Source of the DNA: Helopsaltes ochotensis
Lineage: Eukaryota; Chordata; Aves; Passeriformes; Locustellidae
Assembly: GCA_013400155.1 (NCBI GenBank)
Contig: VXBM01000131.1
Location: 465,956 to 529,955 of the forward strand
Length of the DNA: 64,000 bases
Direction of reading: 5' to 3'
Both the position numbers and the translations under genes were made by a program. The notes under the pieces are model-generated. The model was not told where the DNA came from. It was given only the letters and a program-made list of their open reading frames with translations, and ran no database searches. Positions 1 through 13,582 of the stretch are shown in pieces; position 1 is the stretch's first letter, and every line of letters starts with the position of its first letter.

Positions 1-2685
1 GAAATATACAGGGGGAAAAGAGAGGTTGACTGGTAACCACTCTAAGATTGGCTCAAGAAACCAGGAGCAGAGTCAGGAACTGCATGAAAATTCCCAGTCT
101 CTTAACCCTGAACTCCACTTTGTCAAGGACAGAGTTCTGCTTGTAATGTGGCTGTGCATCACTCATCAAGTCACTTTCTGCCTCACTTGAGCAAATTTGC
201 AGCTTTGATTTTCATGTTTACAAAGGCGAATTCCTCCAGAAAAAAAAAATTCTTCCAGAATACTATGCTTAGCAACCCCAAATGCTCAGGAATTGCAGAA
301 AACCAGAAAGACTCTGAAGAAATAGATATTGGTTTTTCACAAAGCTGCTAAATCAGGTTAATGTGTTGGGAAATTCAGCTGTATCAAAAACGAGGTTGAG
401 GTAGTAGCTTACAAAGCAGAAAGCACTTGGCTGATGCCAAAAAGCTGTTTCAGTATTGGTTTCCGTTTGACAAGAGTCGGGAACACAGCAACCCCTTCCC
501 AAGGGGAGGGCAGACCTCTGCTTTATTTATGAAGTCAGGAACCTGACTGGAGTACGTTAAGCTATGTGGAGCAAAGCTCCTTACAGGCTCATAAACGGTG
601 TCAGGATCTGGGGGTTTTCTGTGGGCGTTGGAGTTCACTCATCACAGCAAAGTGCTCCACGTTTGGAGCGATACAAATCGGTGAAGGCTGCTTTAGGGTA
701 AAGTGCCTTGATGGGATTTCTTCCCCACTGCACTGGAAGGATGCATCAAGATTTAATTCACTGAATATCAGCATATATTAGTGCAAATAGCACAGCAGCT
801 GCCAGGACTAAATTAAGGAATGTTAGCTCCATTGTGCACTCCACAAGGTCTAATTTGAATAGGAAGACCTTTTGGGGATCTTTTATAGAGGACACATCCT
901 GCTAATGTCATCAAATTATGACTGGATTCTGAAGTTGCAGCATGGTACTTCTGTTACTTGGCTTCTCTGTTTTTTGATCAAAATAAAATATCCTTTAAGA
1001 GTGAGATTCAGAGTAACAATGCACATAACAATACTTTATGCTACATGCACGAAGCCTTAAATAATTCCAGAATCTGTGTTAGTATAATTAATGTTTAACA
1101 CCTCTTTAAGTTCACGTCATTATTCCAGTAAAGATATTTATCAGTAGAAATGCAGTGTTCAAACACACAGTGCTGAGTCCTGAACCAGGTGAACACACAA
1201 ATACATCCCCTCCAAAAAAGGGGCAGCAAAGTGGGAAGAGCTGCACCTGCAGGAAATGCACCCACGTGACAGAAATCCCAGACAGAAGGCAAGGGTCTCA
1301 TATAAAAAGCATGGTATTTATTTGAAATTAATCTTCAAAGTATAAGAATACAGCTGTGTCCTGGGGCTCTAATTTCAGATAAGGAAACAAAACTGTGCAC
1401 TCCCTTTGACAGCTTTCTATCTCTTATCCAGCTCTTGCAAGTGGAAGAAATAAAATACACCAAAATCCCCTTAACAACAGTGTAATTATATTTATCAAAG
1501 TCTGTGTAATTATAGCTACCCTGGAAGCAGTATTTATGCCATTTCCCCCACTAAAACCCATTCCTTGTAGCTAACTCAGGACAAACCCTGTGTTTAGTCC
1601 TGGCCAGAGATGCTCCTACCTGTGCAAAGACCCTGCAGCCAGACAGGCAGTTGTGCAGAAGCTGCTGTTTGAGGAACTGAGTAAACTGAAGTACATTCTG
1701 TAGGGGATGATACTGAAAAGAGATAAGTATTCCAGTTGTGGATGGGTGTTTCTCTATGAAATACACTCGGGGCTTCCCAGGAGATCATAAGTTCAATGCA
1801 AGCATCGTTAAGTGAAATTATATGGTCCCATGTCACAAAGCAGATCAGATTTTCATAACATTCTCCTCTTGACCATAAAACAAAGGAATTCCACTGAGGA
1901 ATCCCAAATCAGGCTTCGATCACTCCAGTGTTTGGCACTGCCTGAACATAAACTCAGAGGCCTGAAAAATGAAGGCTCTGCCCAAAGATATTTAGAAAAC
2001 TGCTGATGCCATTGCTTTAAGATCAATAAAGGCAATTCCGGTTAGCTTCGGCTTCCTAGCTGCTAGGACAGTATCCATCTTCTCGACTTAATAAAAGTAG
2101 GTAAAAACACCCCAAAAGATGCTTAAGGTCCATATACATGTGAATGTGCATGCTTGAATATTTATTTCTGTGAAGAAAGAATGTGCATGCTTGAATATTT
2201 ATTTCTGTGAAGAAAGAATGTGCATGCTTGAATATTTATTTCTGTGAAGAAAGAAACAACTTTAGGGTATTCACTTCAGCTTGAGCAGAAATTGGCCCCA
2301 AAGCAGAGCAAGCAGGCTGGCAGGAAGGAGTTGTAAAACTGATCCAAAATACAACTTTACCTGACAGAAAATTGACTTTTTTAAAATTAATGGTCAAACT
2401 CTTCCTATCTAATGTACCTGCTTCCTCTGGGGAACACTCATCTTTGTCAAAATACCTTAATGAAAAATATCTTGATCAACTGTTTTTCTGAGCAGCTCAG
2501 TTCTGTATAGGGAAATAATTTGGTCCCTGTGTCATTGGTCATTTGTGCAGCAGTAATAGGTGTATGTTCAGTGTTCAGCCTTTCCTGTGTAAATGTGCAG
2601 ATGAACCTCTTTGGATGTGGAGCTCTTTACCAGTAATTCTGCAAAAAAAATGTGGCCCCTTATGCAGTGCATTGTAGAACAGAAG
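1..2685. other. Intergenic DNA downstream of DNAJB6
   Basis: No open frame here resembles a protein I recognise; the longest are under 85 codons and have no exon-like borders worth defending. Apart from the 37-bp tandem repeat at 2143-2253 I see only AT-rich unique sequence. In mammals the next gene on this side is PTPRN2, transcribed toward DNAJB6, but no exon of it is recognisable here. Confidence 0.6.
2143..2253. repeat. Tandem repeat, 37-bp unit, three copies
   Basis: Three consecutive copies of a 37-bp unit start at 2143, 2180 and 2217. Each begins AATGTGCATGCTTGAATATT and continues through TATTTCTGTGAAGAAAG. The copies are identical by eye, which suggests recent expansion. The unit contains the palindromic core GCATGC. 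Confidence 0.95.
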
Positions 2686-2689
2686 TTGT

Positions 2690-3725
2690 GACTGATTTGT
2701 TGATTCCTCTAAGGTGAAAATTCCCACCTTACAGCAAGGGTTTCTGTAAGAAGCTGCCTGAAGCTTCTTCCCCTGTGTCCAGCAGAGCCAATGCCAGCTG
2801 GTTCCAGGGTGGACGTGCCACTAGCCAAGGCTGGGCCAGTTAGGAGTGATAGTAACACCTCTGGGATAACATATTTTAGAAGGGGGAAAAAGTTCTTGGG
2901 CAGGTGTAATTGTGGCCAGAGAAAAGCAGGGTGAGAATATGCAAGAACAAAAACTCTGCAGACACCAAGGTCGGTGGAGAAGGAGGGGCAGGAGATGTTC
3001 CGGTGCCACAGCTGGGGTTCCTCTGCAGCCTGTGGTGAGGCAGCTGTGCCCCTGCAGCCCATGGAGATTCAAGGGGGTGCAGAGGTCTAGGAGGAGACCC
3101 ATGGCCGTGAGCCCATGGAAAGGCCATGCTGGAGCAGGCTGCAGGCAGCGACCTGCAGACCTGTGCAGACAGGAGCTCACGCTGGAGTGGCTTCCTGGTG
3201 GGACTTGTGTGACCTTGTGGTGTGCCCCACACTGGGGCAGGCTGAAGGACTGACCCCGTACAGGAGTGACCCAAGAGCTGCAGCAGGTCGTGGAAAACTG
3301 TCCCCCTGGAAGAGACCCCACACTGGAGCAGGGGAAGGACCTCTCTCCCTGAGCAGCAGCAGAAACAATATGAATGAAGGGACTGTAACCCCCATTCCCC
3401 ATCTCCTGGGAGCTGGCAAGGGGAAGAGAGAGCCAGGAAGAAGGGCGGGGTGGGGAGGGGAACATTAAGAGAGGGAGGGGGGCAGGTGTTTTTAAGATTT
3501 GTTTTACTTCTCATTATCCTGCTCTGATTCTGATTGGCAAATTCAATTAACATCTTCAAGTCAAGCCTGTTTTGCCTGGCTGTTAATCTGTTTGTGATCT
3601 TTCCCTGTCCTTAACTCAACTCATGAAGCCTTCCTTATATTTTCTCTCTCCTGTCCAGTTGTAAAGGGAATTGACAGAGTGGCTTTGGTGGGTGCCTGGC
3701 ATCCAGCCAGGGTCAACCCACCACA
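2690..3725 (+). mobile_element. Solitary LTR of an avian endogenous retrovirus (about 1 kb)
   Basis: The block looks like a long avian ERV LTR read on the plus strand. It has GC-rich, imperfectly repeated segments about 'ctggagcag' and 'cacactgg' with variable purine-rich spacers (about 3060-3340). An AT-rich part follows, with 'gattctgattggcaaattca' near 3528. It ends sharply in the 3' terminus GGGTCAACCCACCACA at 3725, which I recall from avian ERV LTRs of ERVL type. No internal retroviral coding sequence flanks it, so it is a solo LTR. The left boundary is uncertain (2685-2715), and the family assignment comes from memory, not a search. The overlapping open frames of 110-230 codons on both strands are by-products of its GC-rich composition and are not called as genes. 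Confidence 0.6.
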
Positions 3726-5500
3726 CCAAGGCTATTTTTAATTTTAAAAAAATAAATTCAAAGTGATTTTGGGGGGCTTTTTAGTTTATCTGCCCTATGA
3801 AAGGAAAAAAAATGTTCCCAAATTGTGAGACCTTTATTTGTCCTTCAAGAAGCACAAGACATTTTCAGCATCACACTAGCAAGGAGAGGGCTCACTTCTG
3901 TTCTGATTGGGGAAGAGCTGGCCCAGAACAGCCAAGGCCAACCAGCAGGCAGCAAAGATTGCTGAAAAACAGCAAGAATGAAAGAAAAGACAGAAACAGC
4001 CTCACAGATCTCCCCAGACATTCCTGGGTAATGTCTTGCACAGCTCTTTGGGGAAGAGGTTCTCCTTCCCTGCAGTTACATTGGACCATTTTCTGTTATC
4101 AGTATTGTGGGATTTTAATATTAAATCCTCAGTGCTGACCATCATCTCACCATGAGTGAAGGGAAGTGACAGCAGGTGCTCAGGTCAGCTTTTCCCTTTT
4201 CCTTCCTCCTTCTACCATCTCCAGCATCCACAACACGTCCTTCCCTGCCAGCCTGCTTAACCTCACACCTACACGACTGCTTCCTGCACAGGCACCAAAC
4301 CCTTAAAACGACAACAGATGTTTTCCTTGTCATATTTTTTAAAATTTTTAATGAAAGCTGAGGTGAAAAAAATATACATGTAATATTTCTGCAGCGCTAG
4401 ACAAACAGCCTTCACGCTCCAAAGGTAAAAGCCTTATTTCAGGAAAGCAAGCACGCTGATGGCAAAATACAGACCACTATCAATTGCTGCTCCCATAAAT
4501 CACATTTATTTTCCAAATAATAGGAAGATTCATTGTTTTCTGCCAAGCAGTGTCACCTGGTAATAGGAGCCAGTCAAAGCAACAGTAATTTTCACGCCAT
4601 AAAAACAGTATCAAGACTGTTCACTGAGTAGGATGAATGCTATTGATCAGGGTGAAAAAAGCCTATAAAAACAGGAGGCAAAAGCAAAGAAATTAAGTAA
4701 TGATGCATCGGGTGTATAATGAAAGGTCTGTTAACATTTCCATTATTCAGCTTCCCTCCCTGGATGCCTCCTCTGAAGCATTTATGACCCCACTAGGAAA
4801 CCTTCTCCTCAAACCAGGGCTGTAAGGGGTTAATGGTGTGAGACCAACACTTTGAGAAGGGCAGTTCAAACCATTGTACAAAAATGAAGGGAAAGGTCCT
4901 GCCCTGGCCTCTGTTTGTTGACACAGCAAAAGCCTCAGAGCATTTTACAGAATTGACATTTTCTGCTGCAAAAAGATGCAGGGCTAAAGGGAGGGGGCTG
5001 CAGAAGAGCTGTGGTCAGGAGAAGGCACAGGGCTGTGGGAGGGCTTGTGCTTACCCCAAATCTGTCCCCTGTATGAGGAGCTGGAAACTATAATCAAAAC
5101 AAATAGCACAACAAGAAAATTTGAACATACACATCCTTATTCTCAACATTCACCTAAACTTCTGCAAAAAAAGTATTTTTCCACTATGGCCAGATACTTC
5201 CAGACTGCCCAGCTGAGAGGCTGTTTGCTTGTGCAGACTTGGCAAATCCATGGGCATTCCAGCTGGAAGCAAAGCACCTGGCTGAAGGTCTCACCAGAAC
5301 GGTGGTGGAGAGGGACCAAGACCCATTAGTTTCCACCACTTCCATCATCCACATCCCACAGACATTTCATAGTCATGATGCCTCAAGTTTTAGTTTTGAT
5401 ATTTTCAGATTCTGTGCTGCCTAGGGTGCAGTTCTGAGCCTCATATTAAGTGCTGGTGAGCTCTCTTCACAGAGTACGGAGACAAAACAAATCCTTTTCC
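3726..5500. other. Intergenic DNA between the two LTRs
   Basis: I see no supported gene or recognised repeat. Short frames at 3797-4138 and 4884-5329 have no recognisable motif and no compatible splice borders. Confidence 0.5.
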
Positions 5501-5806
5501 TGCTGAGGGCCAAGGACAACTTTCAGGCCCAAAGGCACAAACAAGGGTGGGCTGGAGGGAGGAACAAGAAGGATGAGACCTCACAACCTGAAGCTGTAAT
5601 TGGGCAATTAAACCCCAATGTGCAAATGGACCAAAACTTATAAAAATGTAACATCTCGTGACCAGTTAGCCATTTTGTGTGACCATTCTTAGCCCACTTT
5701 GGGCTCCTGTCCTGCTCAAGGTGGATCCTGGAGACCTTTCAATAAATACCTACTTTATTCTCTAGCTCTGTCCAGTCTCTGTTTCAGGTCAGCCTTCCAA
5801 GGCATC
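5501..5806 (+). mobile_element. Solitary short LTR, avian ERV type
   Basis: The region has the layout of a plus-strand LTR. There is a TATA box (TATAAAAA) at 5639-5646 and a poly(A) signal AATAAA at 5741-5746. After the signal comes 'tctgtttcaggtcagccttc' and a terminus reading AAGGCATCA near 5806, resembling LTR ends I recall from avian ERVL-like elements. A plausible 5' TG lies at 5501. No clear target-site duplication or internal retroviral region was seen. Boundaries are approximate, and the family needs a repeat-library comparison. Confidence 0.55.
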
Positions 5807-8800
5807 ACTCAGACTTCTGCAACGTCCTGAAGGAATGAATGTCCTTTGTGCTTGTGAAGGACCACCAAGAACACAGCCAGCAGGGACAGAAATACAAAGC
5901 CTACCTTGAACACTTCTGCTGGTGTGTTTAACCCCACTCTCTGGGTTAAACTGAGAAGAACAGGGCCTGTTCTGTGACCTCCTGGCTTTCCAAATCATAC
6001 TTTCATAGTCTCACTTCTCAGCAGCAACAGGTGATGGCATCATCGCCCCCTTCTAGTCAATGCCAGCAGAAGGTAGTCCTAAAATAAAGGACTCTGCCAA
6101 GAGAGACAGTCTCATCCTGGTGACTGGAGTTTCTGAGCACATATCTGAACCCTTTCTAGCAAGAGTCCGATGACTTTTCTGAGTGGAAAATAGATTCTGT
6201 TAGCAGCTCATTGTTAGCAACTAAAAAAACACATTGTAAAAGACAGACCAAAACCTATCTGCTAACTAACCTAGGAAAAACTTACTAATTCCTGCATGAA
6301 CCAGTGGTTGTTTCACAATTGGGCTGGTGGAAACACCTATAGGTCTCTACCTCTCTAAGCTGACACATCACAATAAAACATGATGGGAGGTGACTCACTA
6401 CCATCATGTTCTGTCACATCCATCTCATAATGCAACCTCAGACTTGCATTACATGAGCTAAATAATATTTTCCTAAGAAATCATTATAGAAAAATCTGTG
6501 GTTCCAAGGGAAGTAATTTTGTTGATTAAAGAAAATGCCATCACCAAACCTGAATCCTGCTAAGAAAAATAGGGGCTCAGGTGCACCCAGACGTCTCCTC
6601 CCTGTGCAGCCCAGCAGGGATGTCTGCTGGAGCAGAGGCTCAGCAGGCCGGGGTCAACCATCATCTGAGTCTGTGTCTGCACTCAGGGCAAAAACATATT
6701 GGGCAAAATTGCATTTACAGTGGAGATGGATCTGATCCAGAACTGCAGAGCCAGACACACTCTGGGCTTTGACAGGTCCTGACACAACCTTTTGGGGACT
6801 CAGATCAATGAGCTGGTTTTGTCTTTGCACTTGCTGTCCTACACCCTCCCATCTCTCTGGATGTTCCCATCACTGACATTTCCTCATAACTATTTCCCCA
6901 GACATTTAAGATTTCCCAGATGACGTGGATGACCCAAAAACCCAGTAAGTGAACACTTGCACGCAGCTGTCCCTGCACAAAAGAAGCTGACAGGAATAGG
7001 GAAACTCACAGCCCAGATTGCTACAGATGGGCAATATCTTCTGCATATTGAACAAGAAGGGGTTGGCAGTGGAAAAGCAGTTGCACAGCCACGGGCAGTG
7101 CTGCAGAAATCAGGGACACATGGAGTGACACCGCCCGGGACTTCTGGCACTGCCTGCAGGGATGTGTCACACCAGGAGCACAGTGCCTTCCCAAGGCTAC
7201 TGGACCCATCTCCCTGGCTGCCAGGGATCCTTCAGCCAGTGCCAGCTTTCTGTGGGAGCAGCCAGCCTGGCAGTGGCCACAGCCTGGGTGCTGCCAGCCG
7301 AGCAGAGACACAGACAGCGAACGCTTGGAGGAGCAACGAGCGGCGGCAGGAGCTGAGGCTGAGTCAGGAGGAGCACATCACAAACGCTGCCAAGGAATGT
7401 CCCATGACGTGATTGCAGCTGAGCGGGAGGGAAGGTGTGTGGGACCATGCTCTGAGATACCATCACTGCCATGAGCTCATGCGTTCGCACCCTGATCCTG
7501 TGAGAGCCTGGGGAGACTGAGGGCAGCAGAGCCAGGCCCCAGGTCTGCCCTTCCTGCGTCCCAGGCTGTGCATGGCCCACTTCTTTCTGTCAGAGCATTA
7601 GCAAGCTGATAACATGCTACTCATGCTTGTCCAGATGGTCAGCACAATTTATGGAGCTGAGCCACTGTTTAACCATCTTTCCCCATTCTGAGAGGGTGAT
7701 CGAAGGTAGGAAAGGCTTTCTGCCAGAATTGGCTCAATGTGCTGAACCTCTTGAGCCATAAGTGTTAACCAAAGGCTGGCATGAGTGAGATGTGTAAAAT
7801 CATGAGTGCCATGGAAAAGGTCAGTGAGGACATGATGGGCAGTGTCTCTTGCCATGCTGGGATGGAGGAAGGGAGGAAACCAAACGAAGATGTAGGAAAG
7901 AGCTTTAAAACACAGCACCTATCTCATTAGCCAATGGAGTCACATGAGGAGTGCCTTGTCATAGGATAATGAGTATTGAGCAGCTTTCTAGGTTAACAAG
8001 TCAATGGGAAAAAAACACTGGGTAACAAAAAGGCCATTTCTGGATCCAGGAGCCTCTGACCCCCAAAGTGCCACAGCTGGGAAAACACTTTGGTGAGGTA
8101 TAACACGCTCATCCTGTTCGTGTGCTTTCCCCTAGGCAGCCACCATTAGTCATTATCAAAGACAGGACAGCGGGACAGGCAGCTGACAAATCCTTTTCAT
8201 GGGTACAAAGCGTGATTCACAGCCCAGGGAAGGCTCCAGTGCGGAGCCTCCTCCCCTCGCATCCCGCAGCGGTGAAACCCATGTTGTCACAGCTCTACCA
8301 GAATGGCAGGTTGGAGCTTGTGTCTGCTGCCAGGATCAAGTCAACCACCTCTGGTGAATGTCCCTTCCAGGTACTGTGGGAAGTGTTTTTGTAGTGCTCC
8401 AAAACTTCTCCTCAGTGCTCCTTCCCTTCCTTGGCTCTGAGCGTGCAGTCTGTTACACAGGCTGCAAACCATCTCCTGCTCTGATGTAGCAATATGCAAT
8501 AGCACTGCTCATCTAAACATATTAAATCATCCAAGAATGCCACACATCTGAACTCAAAAAATCAGGCAGAAACACATATTTTGTAGGTTTAACCCCATTA
8601 CATTTAAGGGGTGTATGTGCATAAAAGCTTTGGTGTGATCCACGATTTTGCCGTCTCAGCTTTCACCTCAAAAGCCTGGAAGTAAGTTTTGTTTTTAAGT
8701 TAAAGGAAATTTTCCCAGCTGCCCTCTCTTAACATTGAAAAAATGTAAAAATAATACCTGCCATGTAAGACTTCATTAAATTTCAACCACCAGCATCCCA

Positions 8801-11800
8801 AAGAACAAGTAAATTGCCCAGCACTGACCAAAGGACGAGCACTTCCCAAACAAGGGATGGAAAAAATGATACCTGCTATTTCAGTAGAAAGGTGCATGTG
8901 TGTGCCAATGGAAACAGACACTGAAGAGATGCAATTAGACTTCCAGCCAGCGCAGGGAGGTCCCATTCCCTCCTTGAACACATCCTAGAAAATCTGTGAT
9001 CGCTTCCAGGCAGATACTGAGGCATTTCCGTGAAATCAAAGCATTCAGACTCATTATCAGCACAAGTGTTTTATTCTCCCTTTCACACTCAGTTCTTACT
9101 TTTTGGGCTGGTTTTACAGTGACAACATGAGGCTTTCAGGAAGAGGCAGGATCCTGCCTATCTCAAGCCTGGGATACTTGAAACTGTAGTTCAAGATATG
9201 CCAAATGCCATGGTTAGTCTCTTCTTGTCATGATGACAGCAGCAAGGTAACCTACCCCGTGCTTGGAAATGTCATCTCACGTCAGCTCAGCCACTTTGTA
9301 AGTGCTTCCCCAGCTGTCAGAAGTTAGCAGCTGGTGGCTAAGAGGGCACCAACAAGGTACCTGACAAATATGACACTTCCTAACGCCCCACCTAATCCTT
9401 TTTTGTTACAAGAGCTTGTGAAGAGACAAAGTGTGCTGACACAGGGCAGGTGAATCAACGTTGTAAACTGAATTGGAATCATAGTTCCAAATATGAACGT
9501 TTACTGAGATCCGTATGTTGTTGTAAGTGCCCTCTTTTAATTCTCATCAATGGGGAGGAAAATTGCCTTGCCTAGAGTTTTTAGTAGTGCAACAAGTAGC
9601 AGCAAGAAAAGTTTTGCAAAGAGTGATAAAAAGTCTCTTAAGACCAGCTTCCCACTTGGAAAGAAGTGAATTAAATACAGCTAATCATGGGCAAATATGC
9701 CACCCCCACCCTCCCATCAATGTGTGAGTTGCAGGGCAGCAAGGTGCTCCCCAGGCAAGGAAACGTGAGAGAGCCCTAAAAATGTGAGCTCAGCTTGGAT
9801 GTAAAAGAGCAGAACTGCACAAGACAACCAAGATCTGAAATGCAGGAAGGACTAACCTGTGCATCCAGGGAATCCTGTGCAACCAGCACACAAAACAAAA
9901 GAGAAAAAATGGAAATCAATAGAATTCTTTACAGATAGAATAAAACAGTGACATTTGATATAGTAACAAGCTAATCCCACCACTTGATAGGCACCAGTTT
10001 GGTGGCACATGGTGAGGGAACATTCCTGAAGAACAAGTGGGTACGAGTCACACATTTCAGATGTGGTTGGGAAAACAGGCAGCTTAGTGCTTACCTGATG
10101 ATTACTGCACATTTTCTAGATATTTGACTCATCATCTTTTCAGTGTGTTATTTCAAGAAATACATACAAAGGCTCACGAGATAGTTTGAAATTTGGGGAA
10201 AAGGGAAGTCTGTAAAGGTCTCTTCAAGCTGACAGAAGGAAACAGAGTTTTGTGTTACCTCTAGGGACAGGATGTACAGGTCTGCAAGCTGCTCTTGAAG
10301 GTGGCACCAGCACGGAGCAGAGATCGGGAAAAAATCTGAAAAATACTTTTTTATCGTTCTGACACCTACACACTCTGAGATAATTTATTTCAGATCAAAG
10401 TCTTGCCAAATCTTGGTCCAAAGAGTAGACAGTGCACATCTCTGAAAGGTGTGGAAAAACATCTGAATTTAAACTGTTTTCATAGTGGCAGCTTCCACAT
10501 GAGGAGCAGGAACATTTATTTATCAGCATCGTGTTTGTTTGCAATTGTGTCCCCTCTATCTCAAAACTGGGTTTTTTTCAGTGTATCTTTTTAAGGGGTA
10601 CCTTTCAGTGTATCCTTCCTGTTACCCAACTGTTATCTGTACTAGTAAATTTATTTTCTTATGGGATACATTTTGGGTCTTGGAGCCCGGGTATCTGCTC
10701 CATAAACAATCATTTTGCAATACATTTTACACATCGCATTAGCCCTCATATTCAAACTAATTCTGTTTCTGTTCTCAGCTCTTCCACAGGAGTATTGTGG
10801 GATGGGCAGGAATCATTTCCCAACTTTCACAATACATTTATTCACAGCCACTCTTGGGCCAGCATCATCTGTTATCAGTTGTGGTGTCTCACACCCACCT
10901 GCATTTTTTCCTACCCCAACACATATTTAAGTACCCACATCATCAGGCAGCCTTCGCCTGTGGCAGATGTGTGCACTGGGGTACAGAAGCGTGTGCTGCT
11001 CCTACAGACACAGCACCAGCTCCAGGCTCTGGAAGCAGCACGGCCACGTGAACACAGTGCTACAGCCACGCTACACTTGAGCAGTTCCTCTCCAGCTAAA
11101 ATCCAGAAATAATTAGGCTGAGAAAGAAGGAATTAGGCTCAATGGCCATGGGCCCACATCTCTTAATTTCTGGGCAAGCTCAGACAGATTCCAGGTGGTT
11201 GTGGAAGAGATGACGCCCACAGTTCCCTCCTCTGGGGACTCTGTTTCCCAGGAGTTTCTCCCAGTGGAGGCGCCGGGTGTAGGAGGCCACCTGCAAGCAC
11301 GGCAGCACCCTTCCAGCGGGATAAGGATGCCTTTGTTGAGACAGGCTTTTCCTCACTAATTTAGAGCCTGCCTGCAGGTCTCCTAATTAATGCTCTACCC
11401 GCCTCCATCCAGCCAAACACAGCGATTGAGTCAAGGAGATATTTATGTACCAAATCCCTGTCTGTTCTAACTCTTCAAGGCACATTTCTGAGCTGGAGCT
11501 ACTCTGTCCATTACGTGAGGCTGCTCACAGCACAGGGACAGCCCTGGGGAGACCAGCCCTGGGCTGGTGTCACCTCTCCCTTCCTCCACTTCTGCTGCTT
11601 TTCCAAAGCATGCACCATGTCCCCAATAAATAACGAGCAGTAACAGCTTTAAACTAACATATGCATGGGAGGCATTTCTCCTAGAGTACGGAAAGCAACC
11701 TAACCAGGATGCAGTTCACTGTTGTGCATGATCCACGATGAATATTCCTTGTGTGGCAAATCTGCAAGCTCTGCTTGAAGTATACCCTCCTCACAGTGAT

Positions 11801-12010
11801 GTTTCCAGCCAGAAAGAACCCTCATTTTCCAATATCAGCCATTTGACACAGGGACTGTATTGACTTGCTCATGGATTTAACAAAAGGAATTACCTGGAAT
11901 GCTTGTGGGCGTTGTGTGAATGCGGACTCTCCCCCCTGCGCTTACAGCCTGGACTTTAATGGAAATGAACCAGACAACTGATGCCAGTCTACAGTACAGT
12001 GCAAGAGGAC
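5807..12010. other. Intergenic DNA 3' of DNAJB6
   Basis: About 6.2 kb without a supported gene. A moderately GC-rich patch at 7080-7420 carries overlapping frames of up to 151 codons on both strands, but these look compositional and match nothing I know. A frame of 193 codons at 10531-11112 is low-complexity and shows no domain. No tRNA or other structured RNA was recognised. Confidence 0.5.
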
Positions 12011-12011
12011 A

Positions 12012-13582
12012 AAGTATAAAGGCAGATTTTCTTTATTTTTAAATATTAGTAACACTGCACAAAAAAAAAGAGTGGTACTTAAGTGACAGAAAACCGGTAT
12101 TCAGTCCTTATTTGACCTTAAGCATAATTTACAGACCCTAAGAGAGTTGACAAATGGTTATTGTGTGTTATATGATGCCTGCAGAGGGTTACATTGGGTA
12201 ATTGAAGCTAAACCGTTCAGATACCAGAGACACCAGAATTTGTTACATCAAACCATGCTAGAATGCAGACTTGGCTTTTCTGTTTAGCTCCTCTCTTACA
12301 CCATTATGTGCATTCCTACATCTTTGAAACGTTAGGATGAGTGAGTTTCTCCAGGAACTGTGGACTTTCAATATTGCCAGGTTTAAGGCTGTTACATCAA
12401 CAACATTTTGGCAAGAGGAAGACAAAAGAAACAAAACAAAACCATAAGCTGCTAACTCCTTCCTGGAAGTTAAAAAAAGGAGACAACACACTGACAAGAA
12501 ACATGCAGGTAAATGCTTAAGGCAACAGAGGGACTCTGTACACACTAAAAGGTTAAGACAAGCAATGTGTCATGCACATGAGACAAGTGTGGGAAGCAAG
12601 GAAGTCATCTTGCCAGGAAATACGTATTTCTTTTAGATCTAAGACATCTTTTCAAGCAAAAAAAAAAAAAACATTAGTCCTGCAATAAAACCAATGCAAA
12701 ATGCTTTCACACATAAAGGTATATGTTCTTCACAGAAACAAGTTGATAAAATCTAAAACGGATGCTGAAAAAATGTTTGTTATCTAAAACCTACTCAGAA
12801 GAAACAAAGAGCAGTTTTAAAGTAGCGCTTGGATCATTTGTCTCTAGGTTCTGAAAATAAACTTTTAAAATAAGGAATGATTTCACTAAATGATACATCA
12901 GGAGTCAACTAAACCTAAAGAAATCAGTAGGAGTGCTTACAGGAGACTATCATTACACTACATTTCTTAAAATCAGAGGATATAACTTCAAGATACAATT
13001 TAATATGAGGGAACATTTTAATAGCATAGGCAGAACTGCCCAGCCTGGGGGGAAAAAAGAAACAAAACAAAAACAAAACCAAAAAAACCACCCAACCATA
13101 AAAGTCACTTATTAATCTTGCATAAATTACCCTATAAGAGCTCATGTCTCAGTCCCACTCCCAATGACATGAGTGAACAGAATTCTTCTTTCAAGGGGCC
13201 TGATGTTGATGCCAGTGACCAAACAAGCAGGCACTTGCCTTTTATATCCTGCAAGACAAATAACAAACACTAGACTAGAGCCATCTTAGTCCCAGGGAAG
13301 GAAGAGGTAAGAAATTCTGTAACGCTCTTCTGTATCTTCAAACATAACACACTTCTAACCACGACCAGCTTGTCTGAATTCCCTAACCTGAACAGGCAAG
13401 AAAGCCACTCCGTGAAACTAAAAGGAATAACATAGTGCAATTTTAATACAGTTTTAGACATGAGTCACTTCCTTGGTAGCAGTGTGAACAATCAAAAAAT
13501 ATAGACAAAAGAGGTGTGCTTGAAGGTAACATGAAGTTGTTGTCATTATTATAAAGGTATTGGCATAGCAGACAAGTCCATT
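12012..13582 (-). other. DNAJB6: DNAJB6 long-isoform 3' UTR
   Basis: The sequence between the exon 10 stop codon and the first convincing minus-strand poly(A) signal at 12032-12037 is about 1.57 kb. It is AT-rich and lacks coding character. It holds a long U-rich stretch in the transcript (complement of 13050-13095), a possible binding site for RNA-binding proteins. The end is inferred from the signal; transcript data are absent. Confidence 0.55.
12032..12037 (-). terminator. DNAJB6: Candidate poly(A) signal for the long DNAJB6 isoform
   Basis: AATAAA on the minus strand. It is followed within about 30-50 nt by a U/G-containing stretch (complement of about 11985-12015, including TTTGTCCTC and TGTACTGTAG), the arrangement expected of a cleavage site near 12010. 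Confidence 0.5.

Noticed and set aside
2821..3559. Long overlapping open frames (up to 227 codons on minus, 117 on plus)
   Set aside because: They lie within the GC-rich LTR, in several frames and on both strands, with low-complexity proline/serine/cysteine-rich peptides and no domain; compositional artefacts.
1..12010. 3' exons of PTPRN2, the gene expected downstream of DNAJB6 by mammalian synteny
   Set aside because: No tyrosine-phosphatase-like exon could be read on the plus strand; it probably lies farther away.
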